From NCBI RefSeq assembly GCF_050948215.1, contig NC_135165.1:6856501-6920500 (forward strand): a stretch of 64,000 nucleotides of DNA, in the 5' to 3' direction. Positions 46,870 to 57,998 of the stretch are shown here, in pieces. The first letter of the stretch is position 1. Each line of letters starts with the position of its first letter. The position numbers and the translations under genes are program-made. Origin of the DNA: Halictus rubicundus. Its lineage: Eukaryota; Arthropoda; Insecta; Hymenoptera; Halictidae. The notes below the pieces were generated by a model that worked only from the letters and a program-made list of their open reading frames with translations, searched no databases and was not told the origin of the DNA.

Positions 46870-48960
46870 CGTAGACTTTATTCGCTAGGTTTGAAATTCT
46901 CCCGCTGCTCTTGAGAAGAGCGATTGATAGTGGACAATTTTTGGGAGTGCTTGCTTGCCTCGATAGTTGTATCTACGCGGACCTCAAACTTAGTCGAGTA
47001 GATGTGGACTATAGTATCTGTTGAACTTCGCGGACGTTTGTGAGCTTATGGTAAATGTGAACAGTAGAAATGCAATAATATGCGTATGCAATCTGATGTA
47101 TGTGATTCAATGCGAAATTGTTAACTACAATTTTCGTGAATAATGGCTTAAGAAATTTTATTTAGCAGAAAGACTCGCAGTCTGATAATAAAAGTACAAT
47201 TTACAATCTTTTATCACACTTGTAGACACAGACAACGCTTTGCATCGTGTTAGGTTAATGTATTTATAAAATTTTGTAATGAAATAAATGTACAATGATT
47301 TTTCATTATTCTCCAATCGGATTTTGTATTTTAACTTCCAGCTTCAGGAAGACTTTAACATTTTTTAACTGATTCATTCTATAGATTTTATAATATATTA
47401 CGTAGTAAATTTGAACTCGAGAAATTTCATTTGCGAAAATTGATTGTATTTTCGAAAATATAATCGTAGTTTCAAATTATCCACTGCCGGGAAATATGAA
47501 CTTTTGCGCGAGTTCTCTCTCGTAGTTCTGGTCATTACCGAAATAAACTTTTAGTAAAATAATTGTTTGGGAGAAACTTTGTTTTGTTTTATATTTGCCC
47601 TGGTTGTTTATTTTATTTAATTTTAAATGAAATATTCCAACATTTATTATTTTGTTTGAAATTTAATATGGATATTTGCCGTACAACTTTCGCCAGGAAG
47701 TAAACATATTTTCATTTATACTGTAGTGTTTATATTATACTTCTTCCGTACAATTACATTATTTATTGTTGTTTTTGTTTATATGATTCTATAATATCTA
47801 CTTAAAGAAAGAGCCTTTTTTAACAAAATTACGCATTCCAGAATTTCAATTACCTGTCGTCATTAAAAGATCAATCAATATCAATTTAACGTGCGTCGTG
47901 CTTGCGTGCGAGCACTCATAATTAAAATTGTATCTACGATGTGCGAAAAACTTATTCGTTATCTCGTATCGTTATTTCATATAATCAAACGTTCGACAAA
48001 TAAATAACTTGCAAATAATTTATTTCACGAAGAATTCTTTCCATTCCTTCATTATGAACAGCTGCATAAAAAACCCAAACATTCACATACACAATTTCCA
48101 AATGAAAGTGATGTAGGTACACATAAGCAGCGTTATAGTCTGTCGCATAAAAACGTACTAGCAGCATCTCTACCAAATTAATGAATCTGTATTAAAAATT
48201 TTTTAAATACGTCCTAACCATCCGACGGCGTAGTCCTGTATTTAAATTAGTATTAAAATCGTCACAGAGTTACTAAGTTTCTGACGGATTAATTAAATGA
48301 ACAGCTGTATTATTAGAAACAATACAAGCATTAACAGGTTCACTACGAGAATTTGTTTCGCTGCTTATCTTCAGTGTTACAATGTTTTATTAATTGCAAC
48401 GTGCCGCCTTTGTGAATATCAAAACAATTTAGTAGAACAAAATTGTGAACATTGTGAAAATTGTATAAAATTAATTTGTCTATCTCTGAATAATTTGCCA
48501 GACCATAAACGTAAAGCCTTGATTTAAGCCGAATGGAGCTACACGATCTTAGTCAGTTCGCCTATTCCCTCCACTGGGAGTATGTTGGCCTGCGAGGGGC
48601 CAAGAAGCTCGAGCTGCTAATACGTTCGACGCGTCGCAAGAAAATGGAAGCCCTACACGATCTATGTCGCAGCACGGGCCCGAGGATTGGGCTTAGTTCT
48701 AGACTTTTCTGTACCTTCAAAAATACGTTTCAGAAAATTGATAAATCTAAATTAGATCAGACGAAAAGTTTAACACGTTCACGGACAGTAAAAATTTCGG
48801 TGAACTGCAAAAATAGACAGGCAATTTTTCTTGAAACTAGTTGTACTATCCGAAATCTGATTAGACATAAACAATAATAATAAGTTAACTGTCATTAGTA
48901 ATGACAGTTGGTCATTACTTTGAAATGTATATTAATTACAAAAACGGGGGTAACGGGTTA
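46870..48960. other. AT-rich intronic segment
   Basis: No gene or complete element recognised. CGCAGTCTGATAA near 47174 is an orphan end of the GACTGCGGA MITE family. TTAACAGGTTCACTACGAG at 48332-48350 resembles the repeat at 6600. A cysteine-rich 76-codon frame (48297-48527) is not convincing. Confidence 0.45.
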
Positions 48961-50100
48961 AGGTTGTATAAAATTAAATGAATAAAAATTGGCTTCAAAA
49001 TTTGAATGCTATAGCATTCATGTCATTTTGCATCACTATGAAAATGAATGCTATAGCATTCACGTCCGCGAACGTGTCAAAGATACCTACGCATTTCGAA
49101 AATTGCATCTAAATCTAGCAATTCTCTTCTCGAAAAGATCCAGGTCATTTCGAGATCCAAATTCCAGGCCCGCTTCTACCGAAGTTGTCCTCTTTCGAAG
49201 AGCGAGCGCATACTTACGGCGACGCGCTGTAATTTCGCCTGTAGCAATACTCGTTCCGTTTACGTATTAATTCAATTCGAAGCGAGGAAGAGGTCCGCGT
49301 GCAATCTTTCCCGCAATACTTTGAAAACCCGTGGCACCCGGATGGAAAATATTCCATCTGCGATCTCGCAACGCGACGGTGGCATAGCGTATCGCTCGGT
49401 TCCACAGGACTAAAAGGGAGGACTAATGACGAGAAACGAGACAGCGAGAGAAAGGGCGAGGGAGGGGGGAGGAAGCGAGGCGGACCGGCCATCATTTATT
49501 TCGTATCTCTGGAACGGTTTCCGGTCGGTGTCGTTCATAAAGCGGGACACGGCGTGTCCTTAAAATCCCCGGGGGAACGGGGAACGGGTTTTCGCGGGCG
49601 AATGGAGTCGTCGCCGTGGCTCGAAGCAGCAGCCCCGGTCCATTTAGCGGTTATCCGCAGTATCTTCGGTCGCTTAGGAAAAACCATGCTCGAAACTTCT
49701 CCAATTAATGTAATCGCGGGCCGCGCGGCCGGATCACGTAGAACGGGTAGCTGCGGCGGGGTTTGCGGGATGAGCGATTCACCGCACTGTGAAACGGGCC
49801 CGGTTTATTGCGGCACGGTGCGGTGCCGCCGCCGCCGGAAAATCGTCCTCTCGCAGATATCCACCCCCCGTGTACGTAAACACGCTTCGCTTTTCCCTTA
49901 TGCGGCTCGTGTTACCTTGCCACAGGTGCGCGCCGAGCCTCGTCTTCCATGCACCGACAACACACGCCCCCGCACCAGCCCAGCCAGCCACTGATCCGTC
50001 ATAGAAATACGATCATGCCCGTCGGTGCGGCAGTGCATGGAATTCCCTTTACAACGAGGAAACGAAATGTCTGACGGAGCTGATACGTCGGCGCGTCTTA
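48961..50100. other. Intronic segment, CpG-rich
   Basis: Begins with a short duplicated GAATGCTATAGCATTCA palindrome (49004-49020, 49046-49062). CpG-rich DNA follows, with a 231-codon plus-strand frame (49299-49994) that I reject as a gene. No conserved domain or splice structure seen. Confidence 0.5.
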
Positions 50101-50101
50101 C

Positions 50102-50156
<55 letters not shown>
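50102..50156 (+). repeat. (CT)n microsatellite
   Basis: About 55 bp, nearly perfect. Confidence 0.96.
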
Positions 50157-50157
<1 letters not shown>

Positions 50158-50518
50158 TAGCTTCCTATCTTCCATCTCTCTCCCACCACCCACACCTGCC
50201 TGTTCGACGGAAACGTAATATTCCGGCGAAGAGTCCGCCAGAGACGAATCCGTCGTGGCCTCTTCCACGGAACTGTCCCGGATTAGATAACAGTTTGTTA
50301 CGGGATTCAGCCCCGGGATTGCTTTCTTGATCATGCTGCGCCGCTCTCGGCAGCCCGTCCCGTGACTCGGACGACATTTTTTCCCGAGTTTTGGTACGCC
50401 GCTTAAAACACTTTATTTTTATATTAAAAACTTTAGGCGGACGGATTTCAATGGATTTAACTACGAACGCCATGAAATCCTCTGAAGCAGCCAGCTTGCA
50501 AGGTTGAAGAAGGCTTAC

Positions 50519-50759
50519 CCCTTTGCACTCGGCGCTATTTAAATTCTAAAACAAAATTTTTCTTCCGTCTTAGAATATTAACATTTTATTGATACGAAAC
50601 TGATCCGATTTCCACATATGTTATTTAAATGTTTAGTCATCTATTGAATACAAATTTTGTAATGTAACCAATATTTTGTAATATTTTTTGTAATTTCTTT
50701 GAGATAGTGCCACAACAATGTTTAATGGCGCTTCAGAGTCGCCGCTCGAGTGCAAAGGG
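50519..50759. mobile_element. piggyBac-type MITE (TTAA)
   Basis: Left flank TTAC (decayed TTAA, 50515-50518), right TTAA at 50760-50763. Starts CCCTTTGCACTCGGCGC and ends CGCTCGAGTGCAAAGGG. Closest to the copy at 15658-15898. Confidence 0.83.
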
Positions 50760-51416
50760 TTAATTCGAACGGGCACAGAAGAATTAGAAGAAGAATATCG
50801 GAAAAGATCCCAATGAAGATCTTCCTTTATACACAATTCAAGAATGATTTGATCCCACAAAGAACTCGAGGCTGTATCAACACTTAAAGAGGTCTTCTGG
50901 TCCAGAACCTTGAAAAATTCGATTTTTCTTCGTTTGCATTTTCGTTTGAGTACTAGTGCTGTGGAACATGTGTGCAGAAGGATCTGTTTGAATTCGTAAA
51001 ACTACGAGATATTAATAATTGCATCTTTAAACGCGTTTCCCCCGAAACCACTTCTTTCGAAACGGTTTCCACGATATCTCAAGTTCCAGTTGACCAATTG
51101 AAACGAAATTTTGGGAGCATCTTCAGCACGTACACTGTCATCGCACGACTTAAAATTTTTCAAATCCTTCAATCTTTTCTTATTCTTTTATCGTGCTGAA
51201 TTCAAATATTTAACACATCAGTAATTTCGCTTCCAAATGCCGCCATTTTGTGAATAATCAAAATTATTATTTTCTTCTAGTTCGGACCATATCTACATTC
51301 ACTGATTAATAAACAAATTCATTTTTTCCCGATCAATAGAAAAACCGTCGACCCGTATTTTCGTAGCCCATGAAGAAATGTATAATTCATGTAATTTCGT
51401 GAATTATACACATATA

Positions 51417-52067
51417 CAGTGACTCCTACTAATATTCGGACGCTCTTAAAAATCGCATAACTTTGTCAATATTGGACTATACTACTTGAATTTTTTTTTT
51501 TTTTTGAGAAGTTAGAACAATTGGTCGAAATTGCAGAGAAAGTACTAAAAGTTGGATTTTGCAACTTTTTTGTTTGGCCTTATATAACAATTTTAATAAG
51601 TACGTTTCGTACATCTGTATCAATTATACATATTCCGAATATTTCATCTAAATCGGTCAACGTTGCAATGAACTACGTTAGTTTAACGATGAAAACTTAA
51701 GGGGTGAAAGTCGCAGAATTTTGGCCTTGTCAGGGAATTTCGCCCTTATGCGATCATTTTGAAACACCTGTAACTCACTGCAACGTTGACCGATCTTGAT
51801 GAAATTCTCAGAATATGTATAATTCATACAGATCTACAAATCGTACTTTCTCAATTTTCAATGTAAGTCCACATAAAAAAGTTGCAAAACACAACTTTTA
51901 GTATTTTCTCTGCAATTTCGACCAATTGCAATTTTTGTAAAAATTGTTTTTCACTTTATGTAGCAAACCTATTGTGCTAACTTCTTAAGAAAATCCAAAT
52001 TGTACGGTCCAATGTTAACAAAGTTATACGATTTTTAAAAGCGTCCGAATATTAGTGGGTGTCACTG
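51417..52067. mobile_element. Foldback Tc1/mariner-type element
   Basis: TA at 51415-51416 and 52068-52069. Termini are CAGTGACTCCTACTAATATT and, inverted, CAGTGACACCCACTAATATT. The inverted similarity runs almost to the centre (ATACATATTCCGAATATTTC on the left against GAAATTCTCAGAATATGTAT on the right). The whole 651 bp could fold into one long hairpin. No transposase. Confidence 0.85.
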
Positions 52068-52997
52068 TATTCATATATTAATTTTATTTATATAATCATA
52101 TATATATTCGTGTAGTTTTTCCTGGAAAGAAATCACACGTGCCCTTCAAGTACCATCAAACACGCTTGCAAAATCTCAACGCGGAGAGTTCAATAGTTGC
52201 CGAGAAAAAAATTCCTAAAAATTCGTGGAAAAACAGCGCAGCGTCGGAAATCAGAATACTCCCTTAAGTGCAGTATGCACGAAGCTAGGTGAGACACGAC
52301 CCGACCCCGCGGGACGATCGAACATACAGAAAGAAAATATATAACGGAACGTGATTGACACACGGTTACACGGTTCTCCGGGGCTGTGTCTCCTGGCGCC
52401 GAGCTCGGTTGTTAATTGGGTGAAGTGGGAGTCGGTGGAATTTCAGATTGAAGATTTTCGAGGGCCGGTGCTGCGCCGGTTCGTCGAGTTCCTACGGAGT
52501 TCGGGCGACGGATAGGAATAATAATAAGGAATTTAAGTTGGCGGCATATCATTGCCACGAGGCTACCCGCTAACTACGCCGGATCCAATCAAATAAATGA
52601 ACTCGACGGGCGCAACGGTAGAAACGGGGTGGGGGAGAACGCGCGCGAGGGGTGGAGGAGGGGAGAGGGAAGAGGACAGTGTCTCTCGCAAATCACGAGC
52701 GCCGGGAGAGATTCGATAGCCTACTTTGTTCGTTGGCAGTCCCCGAAACTGGGATTATCTGGTCATCAACCTCATCAAATGCGGTTTGCAACTGACGCTC
52801 TCATTGCAGGGGGCTCCCTCGCCATGGTTCGACCGTGGATTCGCATCGGCGAACGATACCCGGGAGGAAAACCCGTGCCAAAGCGCTTTTCCCAGCCCTC
52901 GGAGGGCTAAGAATCGCGCCGGTCATCGGGGTTTAATATCCGTCGCTTCGTTATTTGCTCGCGCGCGAGAACTTCGTTCGAAGGAAATTGCGACTCG

Positions 52998-53052
52998 AGA
53001 GGAGAGAGAAAGAGAGCGAGAGTGAGAGAGAGAGAGAGAGAGCGAGAGCCCC
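52998..53052 (+). repeat. (GA)n tract
   Basis: Interrupted GA repeats, about 55 bp, in CpG-rich DNA. Confidence 0.92.
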
Positions 53053-54121
53053 CGCGGATAACGGTTCCTCTCGCGAATAAAACCGTTTATGGTATTGTTC
53101 GCGGATCAACGATTATCCCCGTGAGTTTCCTCCGGCTTCGACCTCTCTCCTCCTTCGACGGTGTACACGGACAGTCGATCCGAGGGCCCTGCAGAAACGG
53201 CTCCGAGGCGAGCACCAACTTCCAATAAAATCGCATCGGGGACACACCTTGGGAGTAATATCTTCGATTGAAAAATTGCACCATGCAAATAGCTCCAAGA
53301 ATTTTTCGACGCCCGCGCGATTTTCCCGTGCGACACGTAGACCCCCGGCTTCTTGGCAATCCTACCCTGACGCGCGGGCGATCTTTCTTGATCTGAAAGC
53401 ACCGTTATTCCTCTCGCGATCCTCGCGTTTGATTTTACTACGAAAAGACGCTCGATAAACGGTCCGAAGAAGGTACGGCGAACTTCTTTTGAATTTTGCT
53501 CGCAGCCTGGCACCGTGGAAATGTAGTCGCAAAACGCGAACCTGCGAGGCGAGCTCGAAGAATAGGTTGCGCCGCATGATTTAGAGGTTAGAACGTTGGG
53601 AATACATATTTTTCTCGTTTGAACATCGTCTTTCGCAAATTTCAAGCTTTTTCGTTTAGATTTGTGGTATTTCGATACTTTCTAGTCACTTTTTGTTTCG
53701 GTTTTAATTCAGTTCGGACGGATTAACCTTTTAGATTCGTGAAGCTGCTACAGCCGCCATTTTGTTGGCTGTAGAGGACGCCGTCTTAGAGACGCCGCCG
53801 TGTCACCTCTATGACTTTGAATTAGATGACTATGTTCAATTAAAGACATATAAAGACGTGTATTTAGGAAAAATATATTAGTAAATCTACACACTTTGAA
53901 AGTGATCAATTTAATAAAAAAACTTTTGTTAAAACACTATTTATGTTAAACTCTAAACATCATTATGTTTTTTGGCTGTATTCTAATGATACAAGTTCGT
54001 ACGTCATCGTTCCAGTCTGAAATAAATCTTTAATAAGAAGTTTGCATTGACACAAACAGTAAAAATAGCACCTGCTTAAAGGAATGACGTCAAAATACCC
54101 ACAAAGTCACGTTTCTATTAA

Positions 54122-54192
54122 CCCTGTGCCCTCGGATGTCCCCTCTAAGGAGACATTGTAAGTCTAGCATAGATAGCTCCGATTGCAAGGGG
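54122..54192. mobile_element. 71-bp TTAA mini-element
   Basis: TTAA at 54118-54121 and 54193-54196. Termini are CCCTGTGCCCTCGG and, inverted, CCCCTTGCAATCGG. The interior (ATGTCCCCTCTAAGGAGACA) resembles the subterminal sequence of the piggyBac at 36295-36371 (ATGTCCCATGAGAGG). It appears to be little more than two piggyBac ends joined together. Confidence 0.7.
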
Positions 54193-54216
54193 TTAATCTA
54201 ATGATCCAAGTGGTTA

Positions 54217-54695
54217 AATGCATTTATTACAAAACTGACTAAGCGAAATACAGAACAGGAAATATATGAGAAGAAACGTATCGTTACATTATTTTCAACC
54301 TATTACAGCTATTAAAAATGGAAATAAAATTCTACATAACCCCAGTTTGTTGCAATCGAGGTGGGATATTTTTATTTTGCAAGAAGATCCCCACTTTAAT
54401 TATTATAAAGATACTTCAGCCCCTCTGAAGCCGTGTTCTTGAAAGATTTCCCTACTTTTAAATGCATTTGTACAAAAGTGACTAAGCGGAATACAGAACA
54501 GTAAAGATATGAGAAGAAACGTATCGTTACATTATTTTCAACCTATTAAAGCTATTAAAAATGGAAATAAAATTCTACATAACCCCAGTTTGTTGCAATC
54601 GAGGTGGGATATTTTTATTTTGCAAGAAGATCCCCACTTTAATTATTATAAAGATACTTCAGCCCCTCTGAAGCCGCGTTGTTGAAAGATTTCCC
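54217..54695. repeat. 242-bp tandem duplication
   Basis: Two nearly identical copies: GAGAAGAAACGTATCGTTAC, GTTTGTTGCAATCGAGGTGG and CAGCCCCTCTGAAGCCG recur 242 bp apart. Includes GCAAGAAGATCCCCACTTTA, a diverged GACTGCGGA-type MITE terminus. Non-coding. Confidence 0.88.
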
Positions 54696-55118
54696 TCCCT
54701 TCAAGGCCAACAGCGTTTCCCGCTAGAACGTTCCCAACCCTATACGTTAAACATTTCCAGTTAGATTGATAACAAAACTATGCACTTCTGCGTTCCATCG
54801 AAACGGCAACTTCCGGGTTCGAAGTTACAAAGAAAATCTACAATCACTACATATGCAAAAGAAATTCCTAAAATATTTGTCTAGAACTCTACACGTCGGA
54901 GAAATCTCGAAGAGCGCGCCGTAGACGGTGAATAATTCGAGCAACGTATGGTTCTACCTTGTAACTAGTGTTCAACCTTGCTAAGAGCGTTGTAAACGTC
55001 GGGACCCTTCGGAGATCGGTAGTACTGCGAATTCCGCGAAGGGATAAGCGGAACAACGGTCTCGGAACCGCCTCAAGAAATATTCGTGACACGGCACGGA
55101 ATTCTCGGATGTTCGCAG

Positions 55119-55335
55119 GGCACACGGACTACTTGAGGGGCTGCATGGCGGACATAATCTACAACGGTGCGAGGGTGATACAGTACGCGAAGTCGAGGAA
55201 AGGCCAGTCGGAGGCTACGGCGGTGACGTGGGGCTGCTCGCCGGAATTCGACGCGACGAGGAACACGGAAGTCAGTTTCGTCGAGGACGGCGCGTTCACG
55301 GCGATCCCGAGGCCCATTCCCCGTTCCGGATCGAG
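55119..55335 (+). CDS. kon: CSPG4/NG2-family proteoglycan (kon-tiki), laminin-G 1 exon c
   Basis: The acceptor GGATGTTCGCAG/GG completes the codon left by exon b (G + GG = Gly), giving ...F-L-G-H-T-D-Y-L-R-G-C. The domain's final strands follow: R-G-C-M-A-D-I-I-Y-N-G-A and W-G-C-S-P-E-F, whose two Cys are placed like the conserved laminin-G disulphide. V-S-F-V-E-D-G-A-F-T-A-I then begins the linker to the second laminin-G domain. The same order is seen in vertebrate CSPG4. The donor TCGAG/GTACGT is strong and phase 2. Codon use is GC-rich. No stop occurs before the donor, so the gene continues past the window. Confidence 0.9.
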
Positions 55336-57059
55336 GTACGTACACCTATGGCGCCCTTTTACCGTGCCAATTACGCCAGGCTCCTCCCCTCCGCCTTCCC
55401 CTAACCGCCCAAGCACCACCAATCTTCTCCTCGTTGCCTAAAGTTATATTACACCCACCCTAATCCTTTGAGAACGCTCCCGAGCGGGCTCTGAACTTTG
55501 ATGAATTTTTTGGCATTCTTACACTTCTAATTCTTGTTCGTAATTTTTTTTATAAGACAGCTAGACTATTGCATCGTAAACAAGAAAAGGTTTGACGGTG
55601 TCGTTTCGTTAACAAGGTTTTTACAATTTCCCTCACTAATTATTACCATTAACGGAGAAAATGTTCTCCAATTACGAAAACTTCAGTGAACTTTTTGCCA
55701 CCATTATATTTTTCGTTCGAGAATATTGTTAACAATGTCCTCCCACTAATAATGTTTTTTAATTGTTTTCCCCAGTAATGAACGCACTACAAGGACTCGC
55801 GACGTCCACATCGAGTCGTGCATTTGCAATCTGTGTCAACGAACACTACGCGATTCTAAGGGCTACGGGCAAGCACCTTGCACGAACCAAGTTGGTAGTT
55901 TCAATTCCCTCGCGAACAGGGGAAATAATTTTATGAATTTTTTTTTAAATAAGAGAAACGGTGTTTTGTCTTCTGGGTCGTTGCAGGGTTAAACCAACGG
56001 GTATACCGGGGTGGTAGCGTTTCGAACGCGATCCGGAAATTCCGGTAAAGCCGGCTTTTAATCCCCGGCGTGCTCCGTGCTCCTCGTTTTTCTATATTCC
56101 GACTAGTTGTTTCCATAAATTCTTGGAACGGCCGTAGAAGCGGCGCGCACACAGGCCGGGGGCTTTCATCGAATTCAATTCCCGGCTCGTGCTCGTGTTT
56201 CGCGGCAGCTCGCGATTCGCGGTTGCGACTCTCGCGCGATCATCCCGTTAAATACAGTTTCATTAACAACTAACCGGCGCGGCCCGGTCCCGGTCCCGGG
56301 GCCAAAGGCGTGAAACTTTAATTCCGTCGCGCAACAATTTCATTTAATTCATCGAGCGCAGGGCCGCGCGGCGAGATCAAACAATGGCCGCGCATTAACC
56401 GGCCGTCCGACGATGTTGTAATAAATTCCGGCAGGCGAGGCGACGGCGTGCAGGATCGAGTGGCAATCAACGGGAACCAATTCTGCCTCTGTTATCAGTT
56501 CGCCGAGGACCAATTAACTCGGTTAACCCTTTCCTTATATTACCGAGGTTGCGTATAGTCGCGCAAAGTATAACGATCGCCCCAAGGCTCGTTATACTCG
56601 CCCCGCTAAAATCCTGAGGGAATTCGCTGCGGTGAAATTTGATTATTTCGACGTATGATTGACGCTAGGTTTGCTAGTCGAAATGGTAACGATGCTTTTG
56701 TCAGGAATTATCGATTTGTTTCATATCTAGCGCATTGGTTTCCATGCTTTGCGAATGTCGACCAGTTCTCGTCAACAGTACTCAATAGCTGTAGAAATGC
56801 ATTGTTTTTTTTTTTATTTTACGTTCGTTGATTGTTTGGTCATTGTTGTTTAATTTTTGGCACATTCGAGGTTCGATTTGTCAATAGAAATGCCAGAAAT
56901 GGCGAATAACGTATTTAACAGGAAATCGGCAGACTAAAAGATTAGACCATTTTTAAAACTAACGAGTTTAGAATTGATGTTTTATTGTTCTGCTATTCTA
57001 TAAATAAAAGCAGATATTTCTTTTAATTTGTTTCATTTATATACTAACCAATATAACTA

Positions 57060-57256
57060 GACTGCGGATCTTTATGCAAAATAAAAAATACTTGCATTGA
57101 TTGCAAGACACAGGAGCGAAATAAAAATTTCTTTCTTCTTTTAATTATTTTATTAAGCTAAAACCAATACGCTGGTGCCCTTAAATCTTTTTCATATGTC
57201 CACTGCTTTAAATTGTGCTTACCCATTTTTCTCATAAATGCATAAAATCCGCAGTT
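57060..57256. mobile_element. MITE, GACTGCGGA-type termini
   Basis: TA at 57058-57059 and 57257-57258. Starts GACTGCGGATCTTTATGCA and ends TGCATAAAATCCGCAGTT. The clearest copy of this family, 197 bp, non-coding. Confidence 0.82.
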
Positions 57257-57998
57257 TAAATATAACTTAAATACAGTCCCTTGAATACATTTTGCATCGA
57301 TCAAGTAAATATTTTATAGCTTGTTTTGTACGTATTTTTCTCAAAGTTTCACTTACAATATGCAAAGAACTCGAATACACTGTTTACCCTATATATGTCC
57401 CAAATGCCTAGCCGATAAAAGTCCCAGAACTTCTTCATTCTGCGTGGATCAAAGAGGTAGTATCTCCTGGCCATTATATGCCCCCGGCTAGACCCGTGTT
57501 TTGGACATATATCGAGTAAACACTGTGATATTTTCGCATGCTTTTTAGTTAGGTAATTGATTCAAACAAATGTTGAAGAAATGAGAAAGTGAAAACTGTA
57601 TTTCTCTAAAAGTTTCACTTACGATATGCAAAGAACTCGAATACACTGTTTACCCTATGTATGTCCCAAATGCCTAGCCGATAAAAGTCCCAGAACTTCA
57701 TTCTGCGTGGATCAGAGTAGTATCTCCTGGCCGATATATGTCCCAGGCTAGACCCGTGTTTTGGACATATATCGAGTAAGCACTGTGATATTTTCGCATG
57801 CTTTTTATTTAGGTAATTGATTCAAACAACTGTTGAAGAAATGAGAAAGTGAAAACTGTATTTCTCTAAAAGTTTCACTTACGATATGCAAAGAACTCGA
57901 ATACACTGTTTACCCTATGTATGTCCCAAATGCCTAGCCGATAAAAGTCCCAGAACTTCATTCTGCGTGGATCAGAGTAGTATCTCCTGGCCAATATA

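Larger units (their letters stand above)
34957..55118 (+). other. kon: kon intron, 20.2 kb
   Basis: Begins GTAAGA and ends GGATGTTCGCAG, a phase-1 junction inside the laminin-G domain. It contains a piggyBac, a nested mariner, a Transib, foldback elements and MITEs, annotated separately. Non-repetitive blocks without a supported gene are 38050-38960, 42530-45130, 45500-46860, 46870-50500 (46870-48960 very AT-rich) and 52090-54110. The 43440-43700 stretch is a loose quasi-repeat of GGAGA/TCTCC words. Confidence 0.8.

Noticed and set aside
48297..48527. Cysteine-rich frame (C-R-L-C ... C-E-H-C-E-N-C) possibly a piggyBac C-terminal domain
   Set aside because: The preceding conserved transposase block is missing and the spacing does not match the domain at 35505-35975.
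49299..49994. 231-codon plus-strand frame
   Set aside because: Lies in CpG-rich DNA where stops are rare. It is low in recognisable structure and overlapped by frames on the other strand, with no domain or splice pattern.
52740..52830. Laminin-G-like stretch N-W-D-Y-L-V-I-N-L-I-K-C-G-L-Q-L-T-L-S-L after a possible acceptor TTCGTTGGCAG
   Set aside because: It resembles a central laminin-G strand, but it lies between exons b and c, where the domain has no gap. The acceptor would be phase 2 against the phase-1 donor, and no good donor follows. Possibly a decayed exon copy, more likely chance.
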